A program made the position numbers and the translations under genes. From Dysgonomonas sp. UBA5412 (GTDB lineage: Bacteria; Bacteroidota; Bacteroidia; Bacteroidales; Dysgonomonadaceae), in the NCBI GenBank assembly GCA_002409595.1, contig DHNQ01000009.1, positions 105,376 through 126,995 of the forward strand: a stretch of DNA of 21,620 nt, read 5' to 3'. Of the stretch, positions 7,440 to 14,392 are shown in pieces; the first letter of the stretch is position 1; each line of letters starts with the position of its first letter. The notes under the pieces are model-generated. The model had not been told where the DNA came from. It did not search any database and saw nothing but the letters and a program-made list of their open reading frames with translations.

Positions 7440-9593
7440 ATGAAAAACTTTAATCTCTTCGTTCTATTTTGTTTGTCGATTCTTTTTGTTGCGTGTTCCG
7501 AAACAAAGCCCAAGAATCTGACCGATTATGTTAATCCTTTTATAGGAACAACTACTCTATGGGATAGTGTTGATTTAGGATATACTCCAACGCGTAGGGC
7601 TTGGGGAGCAGAGGCTTATCCGGGGGCTACCCTTCCCAATTCTATGGTGCAGGTTACACCTGTTACTATGTGGAGAAGTGGTTCGGGATATCAGTACGAA
7701 GACTCTCTTATCTATGCTTTTACTCATACTAGCAAAGGGCATTGGAATCTCTGTTATGTTCCACTTATTGCCGTTAAAGGAGATGTGTCTCCTGATAATT
7801 ATGCTTCTTCTTACAATCATAAGAATGAATCGGCAAGTCCGGGCTATTATCAAGTTTATTTAGAAAGGTATGGTATAAATGCAGAAGTAACATCTACACT
7901 GCGATGCGCGTATCACAAATATACTTATGATGATGGAAATGATAAAAAGATATTAGCAGACCTTTCCAAATCGAATGAGCATGTAAGAGATTGGAAAATT
8001 GAGCAGGCCGGAGAAAATATTTTTATCGGCTATCAGCAAACCGGGCAAATGTTTTACTTCTATGCAGTAACTAACCACAAGATAAGAAATATAGAGTCTC
8101 TGAAACAAGGAGACGCTGAGGTTAACCTTGTGAGTTTTATAAATAACGAAAAAGCGGAAACTCCTTTGGAAATGAAAATTGGATTTTCGTATGTAAGTAT
8201 AGAAAATGCAAAAATGAATCTGGAGTCAGAAATGTTGTCCAAAGAATTTCAACAGGTAAAAGATGAAGCAACGAATACGTGGGAAGATCTACTTGCTAAG
8301 ATTCAAGTTTCCGGAGGAACAGAAGATCAGAAAGAAACATTTTATTCCACTTTCTACCGTGCTCTTTTGTGGCCTATATTATTAAGCGATGTTAATGGAC
8401 AATTTGTTGATGATGCAGGGAAAATAGTAAATAAAGGATTTCGTTATTATAGCGATCCTTCTTTTTGGGACGATTACCGTAATAAGTTGATCCTACTAGG
8501 AATGATTTCTCCTGATGTAGCTACGGATGTTATAAAATCAATAACCGATAGAGGAGAAATAAAAGGTTTTATGCCTACGTTCTTTCATGGAGATCATGCC
8601 TCTACTTTTATTACTGGTAGCTACTTGAGAGGGCTTCGGGATTTTGATGTGCAGAAAGCATATAAATTGCTATTAAATAATGCTTATAAAGAAGGTAAAG
8701 GAGGTAGACCATATATTAAAGAATATATGGAGCGGGGCTGGATTTCGGAAGAAGATATAAAAGATCCCAAACTGGAAACTGTAGCCAAAGCAGCGGTAAC
8801 CAAGACTCAAGAATACTCGTATGATGATTATGCAACAGCATTGTTGGCTAAAGAATTGGGAGATCAGGATAATTATCAAGCATTAATGAAAAGGACAGAT
8901 AACTATAAAAATCTATTCGACCCTTCAACACAATTAATGCGCGGACGCTTAGATAATGGCGATTGGATATCTCCTTTCGACCCCGAACGTCCTTTCTATG
9001 AGTATATGTATCGTGAAGCAAATGGTTGGCAATCTACATTTTTTGCTCCTCACGATCCTAAAGGATTCATTGATTTATATCCTGATGCAAACGCTTTCGA
9101 GACGAAGTTAGATTCCTTATTTACCATCCCTTGGAAGAATTATGAGGCTCATAATATGACTGTATTTATAGGTCAATATTGCCATGGCAACCAACCCGGA
9201 CACAGTTCTCCATATCTATATTACTTTATTAATAAGCAAGAAAAGGCCCAAAAGATATTGAATAAGATATTGAATGAATTTTATCGGATGGGACCTGAAA
9301 GATTAGCTTATGCCGGAATGGATGATGCCGGAGAGATGTCTTCTTGGTATGTTCTTAACGCTATCGGCTTATACACCTATTCTCCGGCTGACCCCGAATA
9401 TATTATAACAGTTCCATTATTTGATAAAATCACATTTAATCTCGATGGAAAGAATTTTAGTATAATAAAGAAAGGCAAAGGTGAGAAAATAGAACAAATT
9501 ACTTATGGCGGAAAAAATATTGAGAATTATTTTATTTCCCATGAACAATTGAAAGAGGGTAAAGAGCTTGTTATAACAACTGCTAATGAGTAG
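7440..9593 (+). CDS. GH92 family exo-alpha-mannosidase, lipoprotein
   Basis: GH92 enzymes are calcium-dependent inverting exo-alpha-mannosidases that remove mannose side chains from mannan or N-glycans. The signal peptide ends in a lipobox (FVAC, Cys at residue 19). Family landmarks are the N-terminal YVNPFIGT, YPGATLPNSMVQVTP and FTHTSKGHW segments, the catalytic-acid region REANGWQ with E526, the HGNQPGHSSPYLYYF region beginning at H582, and GMDDAGEMSSWYVLNAIGLY with D628/D629 in the base region. The length of 717 aa is typical. The commonest form of the second motif is GNEPxHH; here Glu is replaced by Gln585 and the second His by Ser, so linkage preference may differ from the standard alpha-1,2 enzymes. 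It closes the mannan operon and is followed by a strong terminator. Confidence 0.92.
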   Translation: MKNFNLFVLFCLSILFVACSETKPKNLTDYVNPFIGTTTLWDSVDLGYTPTRRAWGAEAYPGATLPNSMVQVTPVTMWRSGSGYQYEDSLIYAFTHTSKGHWNLCYVPLIAVKGDVSPDNYASSYNHKNESASPGYYQVYLERYGINAEVTSTLRCAYHKYTYDDGNDKKILADLSKSNEHVRDWKIEQAGENIFIGYQQTGQMFYFYAVTNHKIRNIESLKQGDAEVNLVSFINNEKAETPLEMKIGFSYVSIENAKMNLESEMLSKEFQQVKDEATNTWEDLLAKIQVSGGTEDQKETFYSTFYRALLWPILLSDVNGQFVDDAGKIVNKGFRYYSDPSFWDDYRNKLILLGMISPDVATDVIKSITDRGEIKGFMPTFFHGDHASTFITGSYLRGLRDFDVQKAYKLLLNNAYKEGKGGRPYIKEYMERGWISEEDIKDPKLETVAKAAVTKTQEYSYDDYATALLAKELGDQDNYQALMKRTDNYKNLFDPSTQLMRGRLDNGDWISPFDPERPFYEYMYREANGWQSTFFAPHDPKGFIDLYPDANAFETKLDSLFTIPWKNYEAHNMTVFIGQYCHGNQPGHSSPYLYYFINKQEKAQKILNKILNEFYRMGPERLAYAGMDDAGEMSSWYVLNAIGLYTYSPADPEYIITVPLFDKITFNLDGKNFSIIKKGKGEKIEQITYGGKNIENYFISHEQLKEGKELVITTANE

Positions 9594-9614
9594 TCCTTAA
9601 TGTCTTTCAAAAAT

Positions 9615-9648
9615 AAAAAAGCACTTACATTATTGTAAGTGCTTTTTT
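9615..9648. terminator. Bidirectional intrinsic terminator, GH92 / tRNA-Lys
   Basis: GCACTTAC (9621-9628) pairs with GTAAGTGC (9635-9642) around the loop ATTATT. It is flanked by six A on the left and six T on the right, so it has a U-tract in either direction. It ends the mannan operon on the plus strand and the tRNA-Lys transcript on the minus strand. Confidence 0.9.
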
Positions 9649-9649
9649 G

Positions 9650-9722
9650 TGACCCCGGAGGGGCTCGAACCCTCGACCCACTGATTAAGAGTCAGTTGCT
9701 CTACCAACTGAGCTACGGAGTC
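9650..9722 (-). tRNA. tRNA-Lys (anticodon CTT)
   Basis: Read on the minus strand, the cloverleaf is complete. The acceptor GACTCCG pairs with CGGGGTC with one G-U. The D-arm contains GCTCAGTTGGTAGAGC, the anticodon stem ACTGA/TCAGT surrounds loop CTCTTAA, and the T-arm contains GGTTCGAGCCC. The anticodon CTT lies at 9687-9689 of the plus strand. The discriminator is A, and 3' CCA is not encoded. It has its own promoter at 9735-9766 and converges on the mannan locus. Confidence 0.96.
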
Positions 9723-9734
9723 ATTTGTCGAGTG

Positions 9735-9766
9735 CAAAAGTAAAACAATTATTCTTTTTAGGGAAA
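9735..9766 (-). promoter_or_regulatory. Bacteroidetes-type promoter for tRNA-Lys
   Basis: On the minus strand the -7 element TACTTTTG (9735-9742) matches TAnnTTTG exactly. A TTTC at 9763-9766 sits 20 nt upstream as a -33-like element. Transcription would start about 6 nt before the mature tRNA 5' end. Confidence 0.65.
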
Positions 9767-9768
9767 TT

Positions 9769-9803
9769 TTTGAAGAATAAAGTCTGAAAAAATATTACTT
9801 TTG
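9769..9803 (+). promoter_or_regulatory. Probable promoter for queC-queF
   Basis: TACTTTTG at 9796-9803 is an exact TAnnTTTG -7 element, and TTTG at 9769-9772 could be the -33 element, although the 23-nt spacing is a little long. Transcription starting near 9810 would give a leader of about 55 nt before queC. Confidence 0.55.
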
Positions 9804-9808
9804 TAGCC

Positions 9809-9861
9809 GAAAGGCAGATGCTTTCCCGTGTAGCTTAGGATCAACCACGTAAAAAACAAAG
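9809..9861 (+). promoter_or_regulatory. Structured queC leader, candidate preQ1-I-like riboswitch
   Basis: The leader contains a possible small hairpin, GAAAG (9809-9813) with CTTTC (9821-9825). It is followed by CGTG (9827-9830) pairing with CACG (9846-9849) around a 15-nt loop containing TAGCTTAGG. Directly after comes the A-rich tail TAAAAAACAAAG (9850-9861), just before the queC ATG at 9866. Known preQ1-I aptamers, such as the B. subtilis queC leader, have this layout: a short stem, a loop that includes TAGCT, and then an A-rich tail of the form AAAAAAC(T)AAG that folds back as a pseudoknot. Here a loop CTT (9834-9836) could pair with tail AAG (9859-9861), which is only three pairs. The gene context fits because QueF makes preQ1. 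The loop is longer than usual, so the assignment is tentative. Confidence 0.42.
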
Positions 9862-9865
9862 ATAT

Positions 9866-10525
9866 ATGAACAAAAAAGAATCAGCTTTAGTCCTGTTTTC
9901 CGGAGGACAAGACTCTACAACATGCCTTTATTGGGCAATCAAAAATTTCTCTTCGGTGCGAACACTTTGTTTCACCTATGGGCAACGACATTCTAAGGAA
10001 ATAGAAGTAGCACGAGCAATTGCCGAAGAAGCAAACATCCCGTTTCAACTATTAGATGCGTCCATTATCAGCCAACTGTCAGTCAATTCCTTGACTAGCG
10101 ATATTGTGATGGATCAGGAAAAGCCGGCAGACTCTTATCCCAATACTTTTGTCCCCGGTAGGAATCTATTGTTTCTGACCTTTGCGGCGGTCATTGCCCG
10201 TTCGCATGGCATACGTCATATTGTGACCGGAGTTTCAGAGGCAGATTATAGCGGTTATCCGGATTGTAGGGATACATTCATCTTATCGGCTAATGCTTCT
10301 ATCAATCTGGCTATGGACGAACATTTTCAGATTCATACACCATTGATGTGGCGTAATAAAGCCGCTGTATGGGAATTAGCCGATGAACTAGGTGTTTTTG
10401 ATATAGTGCGCAACAAAACGCTTACTTGTTATAATGGCATAATGGCTGATGGCTGTGGACATTGTCCTGCATGCAAACTACGTAAACAAGGTTTGGATAT
10501 TTATTTAAAAAGTAAAAACAAATGA
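9866..10525 (+). CDS. queC: 7-cyano-7-deazaguanine (preQ0) synthase QueC
   Basis: QueC uses ATP and ammonia to convert 7-carboxy-7-deazaguanine into preQ0 in the cytosol, a step towards queuosine in tRNA. The N-terminal PP-loop SGGQDS (residues 12-17) binds ATP. The middle has the family segment FVPGRNLLFLTFAA and GVSEADYSGYPDCR. The C-terminus has the zinc-binding cysteines C188, C197, C200 and C203 (GCGHCPAC). The length of 219 aa matches the family. The ATG at 9866 has no Shine-Dalgarno sequence, only an A-rich stretch, as is common in this phylum. The stop overlaps the queF start by 4 nt (ATGA), so the two are translationally coupled. Other preQ0 genes (queD, queE) are not in the window. 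Confidence 0.96.
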   Translation: MNKKESALVLFSGGQDSTTCLYWAIKNFSSVRTLCFTYGQRHSKEIEVARAIAEEANIPFQLLDASIISQLSVNSLTSDIVMDQEKPADSYPNTFVPGRNLLFLTFAAVIARSHGIRHIVTGVSEADYSGYPDCRDTFILSANASINLAMDEHFQIHTPLMWRNKAAVWELADELGVFDIVRNKTLTCYNGIMADGCGHCPACKLRKQGLDIYLKSKNK

Positions 10526-10989
10526 AAATAGAAGGATTGAGTCATCTTGGCTCAAAGACAGAATATAGAGATGATTATGTGCCGGAAGTATTAGAAGCTT
10601 TTGAGAATAAGCATCAGGGAAATGATTATTGGGTGACTTTTAATTGCCCTGAGTTTACTAGCCTTTGCCCAATAACGGGACAGCCGGACTTTGCGACAAT
10701 TCACATCAACTATATACCTGATATAAGAATGGTAGAAAGCAAGGCTTTGAAGCTGTATCTTTTCAGTTTTCGCAACCATGGTGCTTTCCACGAAGATTGT
10801 GTAAACATCATAATGAAAGATCTTATCAAACTGATGGATCCCAGATATATAGAAGTAGTTGGTGTGTTTACTCCACGTGGAGGAATAAGCATATACCCAT
10901 ATTGTAATTACGGTCGTCCCAGTACCAAGTTTGAGCAGATGGCTGAGGCACGATTACTCAACCACAATCCTCAGATGAACTATAAATAG
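10522..10989 (+). CDS. queF: NADPH-dependent 7-cyano-7-deazaguanine reductase QueF
   Basis: QueF reduces the nitrile of preQ0 to the aminomethyl group of preQ1 with NADPH. This is the short, single-domain type of 155 aa. The thioimide-forming Cys is C49 in FTSLCPITGQPDF, with the catalytic Asp at D56. The QueF signature reads ESKALKLY (72-79), and the substrate-binding HED segment is at 90-92. The start codon lies inside the queC stop (ATGA), so the genes form a two-gene operon that makes preQ1 from the carboxylate. The stop codon ends at 10989, and the convergent MATE gene's stop begins at 10990, with no intergenic base. Confidence 0.97.
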   Translation: MKIEGLSHLGSKTEYRDDYVPEVLEAFENKHQGNDYWVTFNCPEFTSLCPITGQPDFATIHINYIPDIRMVESKALKLYLFSFRNHGAFHEDCVNIIMKDLIKLMDPRYIEVVGVFTPRGGISIYPYCNYGRPSTKFEQMAEARLLNHNPQMNYK

Positions 10990-12363
10990 TTACCCTATTT
11001 TAGCTCTCTTTCTGTGAACTTGTTTATAAACAACCGAAAACCATAATGGGAGTATTATTCCTTTGCATATAGTTGATATAGCAATCGCCCACCATACTCC
11101 CATAATTCCCATCTGATCAGCAAGATAGTATGCCAATGGTATCCTTAGAGCATTAAAGGTTATACTTATCACTGCCGGTTCTATTGTGCGTCCGATGCCG
11201 TTAAACATACCTTGCGTAGTCAGTTCGAACATCATAAATATTTGTACCAGACCCATCACAAACAGATATTGAGCCCCGGCTTGCATTGCATTTTCTTCAG
11301 GTATAATAATGCCGAATATCTGAGCTCCGAACAGGATAAAACAGATACTGACCACAACCCCCAATGTAAACATAACCCGTATAGTATAGTAATAAGCCTT
11401 TTTACCACGTTCGAGTTTATTTGCCGCATAGTTCTGAGCCACAAAGGCACTAAGAGCGGTGGAAAAACCTTGCGATGTATTCCATGTCACAGCCTCTATC
11501 TGTCCTCCCGTTGTTTGTGCCATAAGTCCCAGATGTCCGCCATGAATAGATGCTACACGAGCCAGATTCATATTTATGATGGCATACAAAGAATTCATTA
11601 TAGATACGGGTGTGCCAAGAAAGAATATGCGTTTCAGATAGATACCTTTAGGCTTGACAAAGAAAGAGAAGTTGCCCAGGATACGGCTGCCGTACCTGAT
11701 CTGATAAAAGAAGAGTATGAATACGAATATCTGAGCAGCGACAGTGCCTATTGCAGCCCCATGCAGCCCCATTCCCAATCCAAACATAAGTATAGGATCG
11801 AGTATCATATTGAGAACCAGACCGGCTGCATTGTTTCTGAATGGTACAATACTGCGTCCGGCTCCATTATATATTCCGGTAAAGTTGTAAGACAGAAATT
11901 GAAAAGGTAAGCTAATAGTCAGTATTCGCAAATAAAGGACTGCCTCGGCTGTAATATCTTCATCCAGTTTGAAAAATGATAATATCTGATTTGCAAAGAC
12001 AAATAATATTGAAACCCATATTACACCCAACACTATCGAAGTAGTAGTGGAGTGAGAAGCATATATGGCAGCTCGTTTCATCTTTTTAGCTCCGATTGAT
12101 TGCCCTACGGCAACCTCAGACCCAATCATGGCAAGATATGCAACAGACGATGTGAGCCAGAGCAACATCCCGATCGCTCCTATTGCAGCCTCAGATTTTG
12201 TGGCTATTTCCGGATGCGAAACTGTACCCAGACGCCCTACCCACGACATAGCCATCAGGGTATATGCCATTTGTAAAAAACTTGTTCCCATTAGCGGGAG
12301 AGCCAAACGAATAAGGGTTGAGAATATCTTCCCTTCCGTAAGATTGTGTATGCCTTGTTTCAT
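10990..12363 (-). CDS. MATE family multidrug/cation efflux protein
   Basis: MATE proteins expel drugs or metabolites from the cytoplasm in exchange for sodium or protons. The 457-aa protein has about twelve hydrophobic segments in two halves with the family layout: an N-terminal FSTLIRLALPLMGTSFLQMA, then MIGSEVAVGQSIGAKKMKRA between helices, and in the second half QGFSTALSAFVAQNYAANK followed by TQGMFNGIGRT. The substrate cannot be told. The gene starts 21 nt after the yihY stop on the same strand, so it is probably in an operon with yihY. Its stop directly abuts the queF stop with no terminator between, so the two convergent transcripts probably overlap at their 3' ends. Confidence 0.92.
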   Translation of the reverse strand: MKQGIHNLTEGKIFSTLIRLALPLMGTSFLQMAYTLMAMSWVGRLGTVSHPEIATKSEAAIGAIGMLLWLTSSVAYLAMIGSEVAVGQSIGAKKMKRAAIYASHSTTTSIVLGVIWVSILFVFANQILSFFKLDEDITAEAVLYLRILTISLPFQFLSYNFTGIYNGAGRSIVPFRNNAAGLVLNMILDPILMFGLGMGLHGAAIGTVAAQIFVFILFFYQIRYGSRILGNFSFFVKPKGIYLKRIFFLGTPVSIMNSLYAIINMNLARVASIHGGHLGLMAQTTGGQIEAVTWNTSQGFSTALSAFVAQNYAANKLERGKKAYYYTIRVMFTLGVVVSICFILFGAQIFGIIIPEENAMQAGAQYLFVMGLVQIFMMFELTTQGMFNGIGRTIEPAVISITFNALRIPLAYYLADQMGIMGVWWAIAISTICKGIILPLWFSVVYKQVHRKRAKIG

Positions 12364-12384
12364 TCCTTTATAGTAAAATCCATT

Positions 12385-13704
12385 TTACAGATCCTTCAAT
12401 AATTTGCCTTTTCCTTTTTGGTCGATAACTTCCCTTATGTCAAGAATCATCTGCCACTCGTTATGAAATTGAATATCTGTATCTATCATAAAATCTTCCG
12501 AGCCGAACAAATCCATTTTCTCAAATAGAAAACTTACGGTAATATGGTTTATATCCAATGCCGGAATATAGGCTGGCACAAGGCTGTTTTCGGACGGTGT
12601 TTCTATCAATAATCCTATTTCCTGCAAAGTGAAGATAGTATCGCTCGTTAGTTTTGTCGGTATTTTGTATTGTTCCGACAGTTCGTCGGCAGTATATGGC
12701 GGATGCCCTTTTTCGAAACGTTTGACTATAAGAGTCATTATCAGTAAAGATATAAAATCTTTATATCTGCAACTGATGTTTGACGTCTCATGCTCAAAAC
12801 TGAACTTGTTTACATTCTGATATGCAAAGGATAGCTGCACACCAAAAAGAATGAAAAACCATGTCAACTGCAACCATAATAATAATAAGGGTAAGGCTGC
12901 AAAACTACCGTAAATAGCATTATATTTCGCAATCCATATCTGTCCACCAATATACAGCATTTGAAAGACCTGAAAGGCTATCCCGGTAAAAATACCGCCA
13001 AATAGGGCACTCGTAAATTTCACCTTCGTGTTAGGAATATAAATATAAAGGATGGTGAAAAGTAATATTGTAATCAGAAATGGCAAAACTTTCATCATAG
13101 GGCTCATCACCAAACCCAATAAATATTGTTGTTCGGCAGTAGAGTTTAATATAACATTAAATCCCGCATTACATATCAGAAACACAGGTGCTATGATGAT
13201 TAGAGCCAGATAGTCGGTAAACATGCGGAAGTATGTACGTCCTTTTTTTATTTGCCAGATAGTATTGAAATTATCTTCTATATTCGACAATAGATTGACC
13301 ACTGTGTAGAGTAATAATATAACGCCAATGCCTAAGAATATTCCACCCTGAGCATATTCGATAGACTTGTCTATAAATGCAGTTGCTTTGTTCAAAATCT
13401 CTTCCTGCCCTGCAAAATAGCTGAATAACTGGCTTTTTACTATATTTTGAAATCCGAATCCTCTGGCTATTGCAAACAATACAGCCAGCAGAGGCACAAT
13501 GGACAAAAGGGTACTGTAAGTTAGAGCCGAAGCACGTGTGAAAAGCTGTGCCCCATCTATATTACGTATTGCCAGAATAAAGGATTTGACAATGTTGTAA
13601 AACCCTATTTTTCGAGCCGATCTGTCTTTCTTATTTATACGCCAAATGTCATACGATAAAAAACGTATAACTCTGGTAACGAATTTCTTTATTTTCTCTA
13701 TCAT
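12385..13704 (-). CDS. YihY/BrkB family inner-membrane protein with C-terminal extension
   Basis: The protein belongs to the YihY/BrkB family, which was once wrongly named ribonuclease BN. About six membrane segments lie near residues 60-82, 122-142, 163-185, 204-224, 235-257 and 270-293. The family signature RASALTYSTLLSIVPLLAVL is at about 57-76, and NIEDNFNTIW follows at 141-150. E. coli YihY is about 290 aa, but this protein is 439. The extra residues from about 301 are soluble, and 318-370 read like a winged-helix domain (YTADELSEQYKIP, then FTLQEIGLLIETP). The ATG at 13704 lies about 40 nt after a good promoter. The molecular function is unknown, and the role of the extension cannot be stated. 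Confidence 0.88.
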   Translation of the reverse strand: MIEKIKKFVTRVIRFLSYDIWRINKKDRSARKIGFYNIVKSFILAIRNIDGAQLFTRASALTYSTLLSIVPLLAVLFAIARGFGFQNIVKSQLFSYFAGQEEILNKATAFIDKSIEYAQGGIFLGIGVILLLYTVVNLLSNIEDNFNTIWQIKKGRTYFRMFTDYLALIIIAPVFLICNAGFNVILNSTAEQQYLLGLVMSPMMKVLPFLITILLFTILYIYIPNTKVKFTSALFGGIFTGIAFQVFQMLYIGGQIWIAKYNAIYGSFAALPLLLLWLQLTWFFILFGVQLSFAYQNVNKFSFEHETSNISCRYKDFISLLIMTLIVKRFEKGHPPYTADELSEQYKIPTKLTSDTIFTLQEIGLLIETPSENSLVPAYIPALDINHITVSFLFEKMDLFGSEDFMIDTDIQFHNEWQMILDIREVIDQKGKGKLLKDL

Positions 13705-13749
13705 GTAAGCACGACTTTGTTATACTTAATTTAATAAACAAAATTTAAG

Positions 13750-13779
13750 CAAAGATAGTTTGTTGTGAGCGTAATCAAA
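13750..13779 (-). promoter_or_regulatory. Bacteroidetes-type promoter for yihY-MATE
   Basis: On the minus strand TATCTTTG (13750-13757) matches the -7 consensus TAnnTTTG, and TTTG (13776-13779) lies 18 nt upstream as an exact -33 element. Transcription would start near 13743, about 40 nt before the yihY ATG. The rest of 13780-13900 shows nothing else I can assign. Confidence 0.75.
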
Positions 13780-13903
13780 CCATTCAGCCAATTAATATTG
13801 AATGGGATGAAAATAAACTCTCCTTTTGATTTTAACTAAAAAGTGACAAACTTGTACACTTTTTACTATGTTTTCAAAAAAATGTATGATGTCCTCTTTT
13901 TGT

Positions 13904-13931
13904 AAAAAAAGCAAATAGAACTTCTATTTGC
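13904..13931 (-). terminator. Intrinsic terminator downstream of rnpB
   Basis: On the minus strand GCAAATAG pairs with CTATTTGC (plus-strand arms 13911-13918 and 13924-13931) around a 5-nt loop, followed by seven T (plus-strand A 13904-13910). It lies about 64 nt beyond the rnpB 3' end and would stop rnpB read-through before the yihY promoter. Confidence 0.8.
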
Positions 13932-13994
13932 TTTATAGATAAAGTTTTATAACCTCTATTCAATAATATTGTTGAAGGCGGAGGAGACGAAAAA

Positions 13995-14362
13995 AATACA
14001 GTAAGCCTGTAAGCCGGGTTCTGTACTTTGTCGGAGACAAAGTGTCTGTCATTTATCTACATCAGCCGTCACCGACTGACTCTAGCGACCTACCCCCCGG
14101 CATCGGGCGGGCAGCCCTACGTACGCCGGTATACATGGTCTTACAACTCGCAAGTAGTACAGCCCCGATACATTACTGCACGGGCGGTGAGCTCTTACCT
14201 CGCCTTTTCACCCTTACCCCTTATTCAGAGGCGGTTATTTTCTGCTACCTTAACTCTGCCCTCACGAACAGCTTCCCGTTAAGAAGTACGATGCCCTGTG
14301 TTGCCCGGACTTTCCTCTTTCTACCCCGAAGGGTAGCCAGCGACAAACCGGCCTACTGCATT
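13995..14362 (-). ncRNA. rnpB: RNase P RNA (bacterial class A)
   Basis: This is the catalytic RNA of RNase P, which matures tRNA 5' ends. On the minus strand it shows the conserved GAGGAAAGTCCGGGC (plus 14303-14317), AGATAAATGACAGACACT (14041-14058) and the 3' conserved ACAGAACCCGGCTTA (14010-14024). The ends come from the P1 helix: AATGCAGTAGGC at the 5' end pairs with GCTTACTGTATT at the 3' end with two G-U pairs, giving about 368 nt. A run of T follows directly. The 5' end also agrees with the -7 element at 14369-14376, placed about 7 nt upstream. Open frames on the opposite strand here are not genes. Confidence 0.95.
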
Positions 14363-14368
14363 GGACTG

Positions 14369-14376
14369 CAAATATA
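14369..14376 (-). promoter_or_regulatory. -7 element of the rnpB promoter
   Basis: On the minus strand this reads TATATTTG, an exact TAnnTTTG, placed 7 nt before the 5' end predicted from the P1 helix. The -33 region, which overlaps the end of the upstream dehydrogenase gene, has no clear TTTG. Confidence 0.6.
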
Positions 14377-14392
14377 GATATAATTTGTGTGT

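Noticed and set aside
11212..11910. 232-aa open frame on the plus strand
   Set aside because: It is antisense to the well-supported MATE gene, and its translation is rich in Cys, His and Ser with no domain pattern.
13780..13903. Possible small RNA or gene in the yihY-rnpB gap
   Set aside because: The stretch is AT-rich with no open frame of note and no structured element apart from the terminator at 13904-13931.
14028..14377. Two open frames on the plus strand
   Set aside because: They lie antisense to RNase P RNA, whose conserved sequences and P1 helix are clear.
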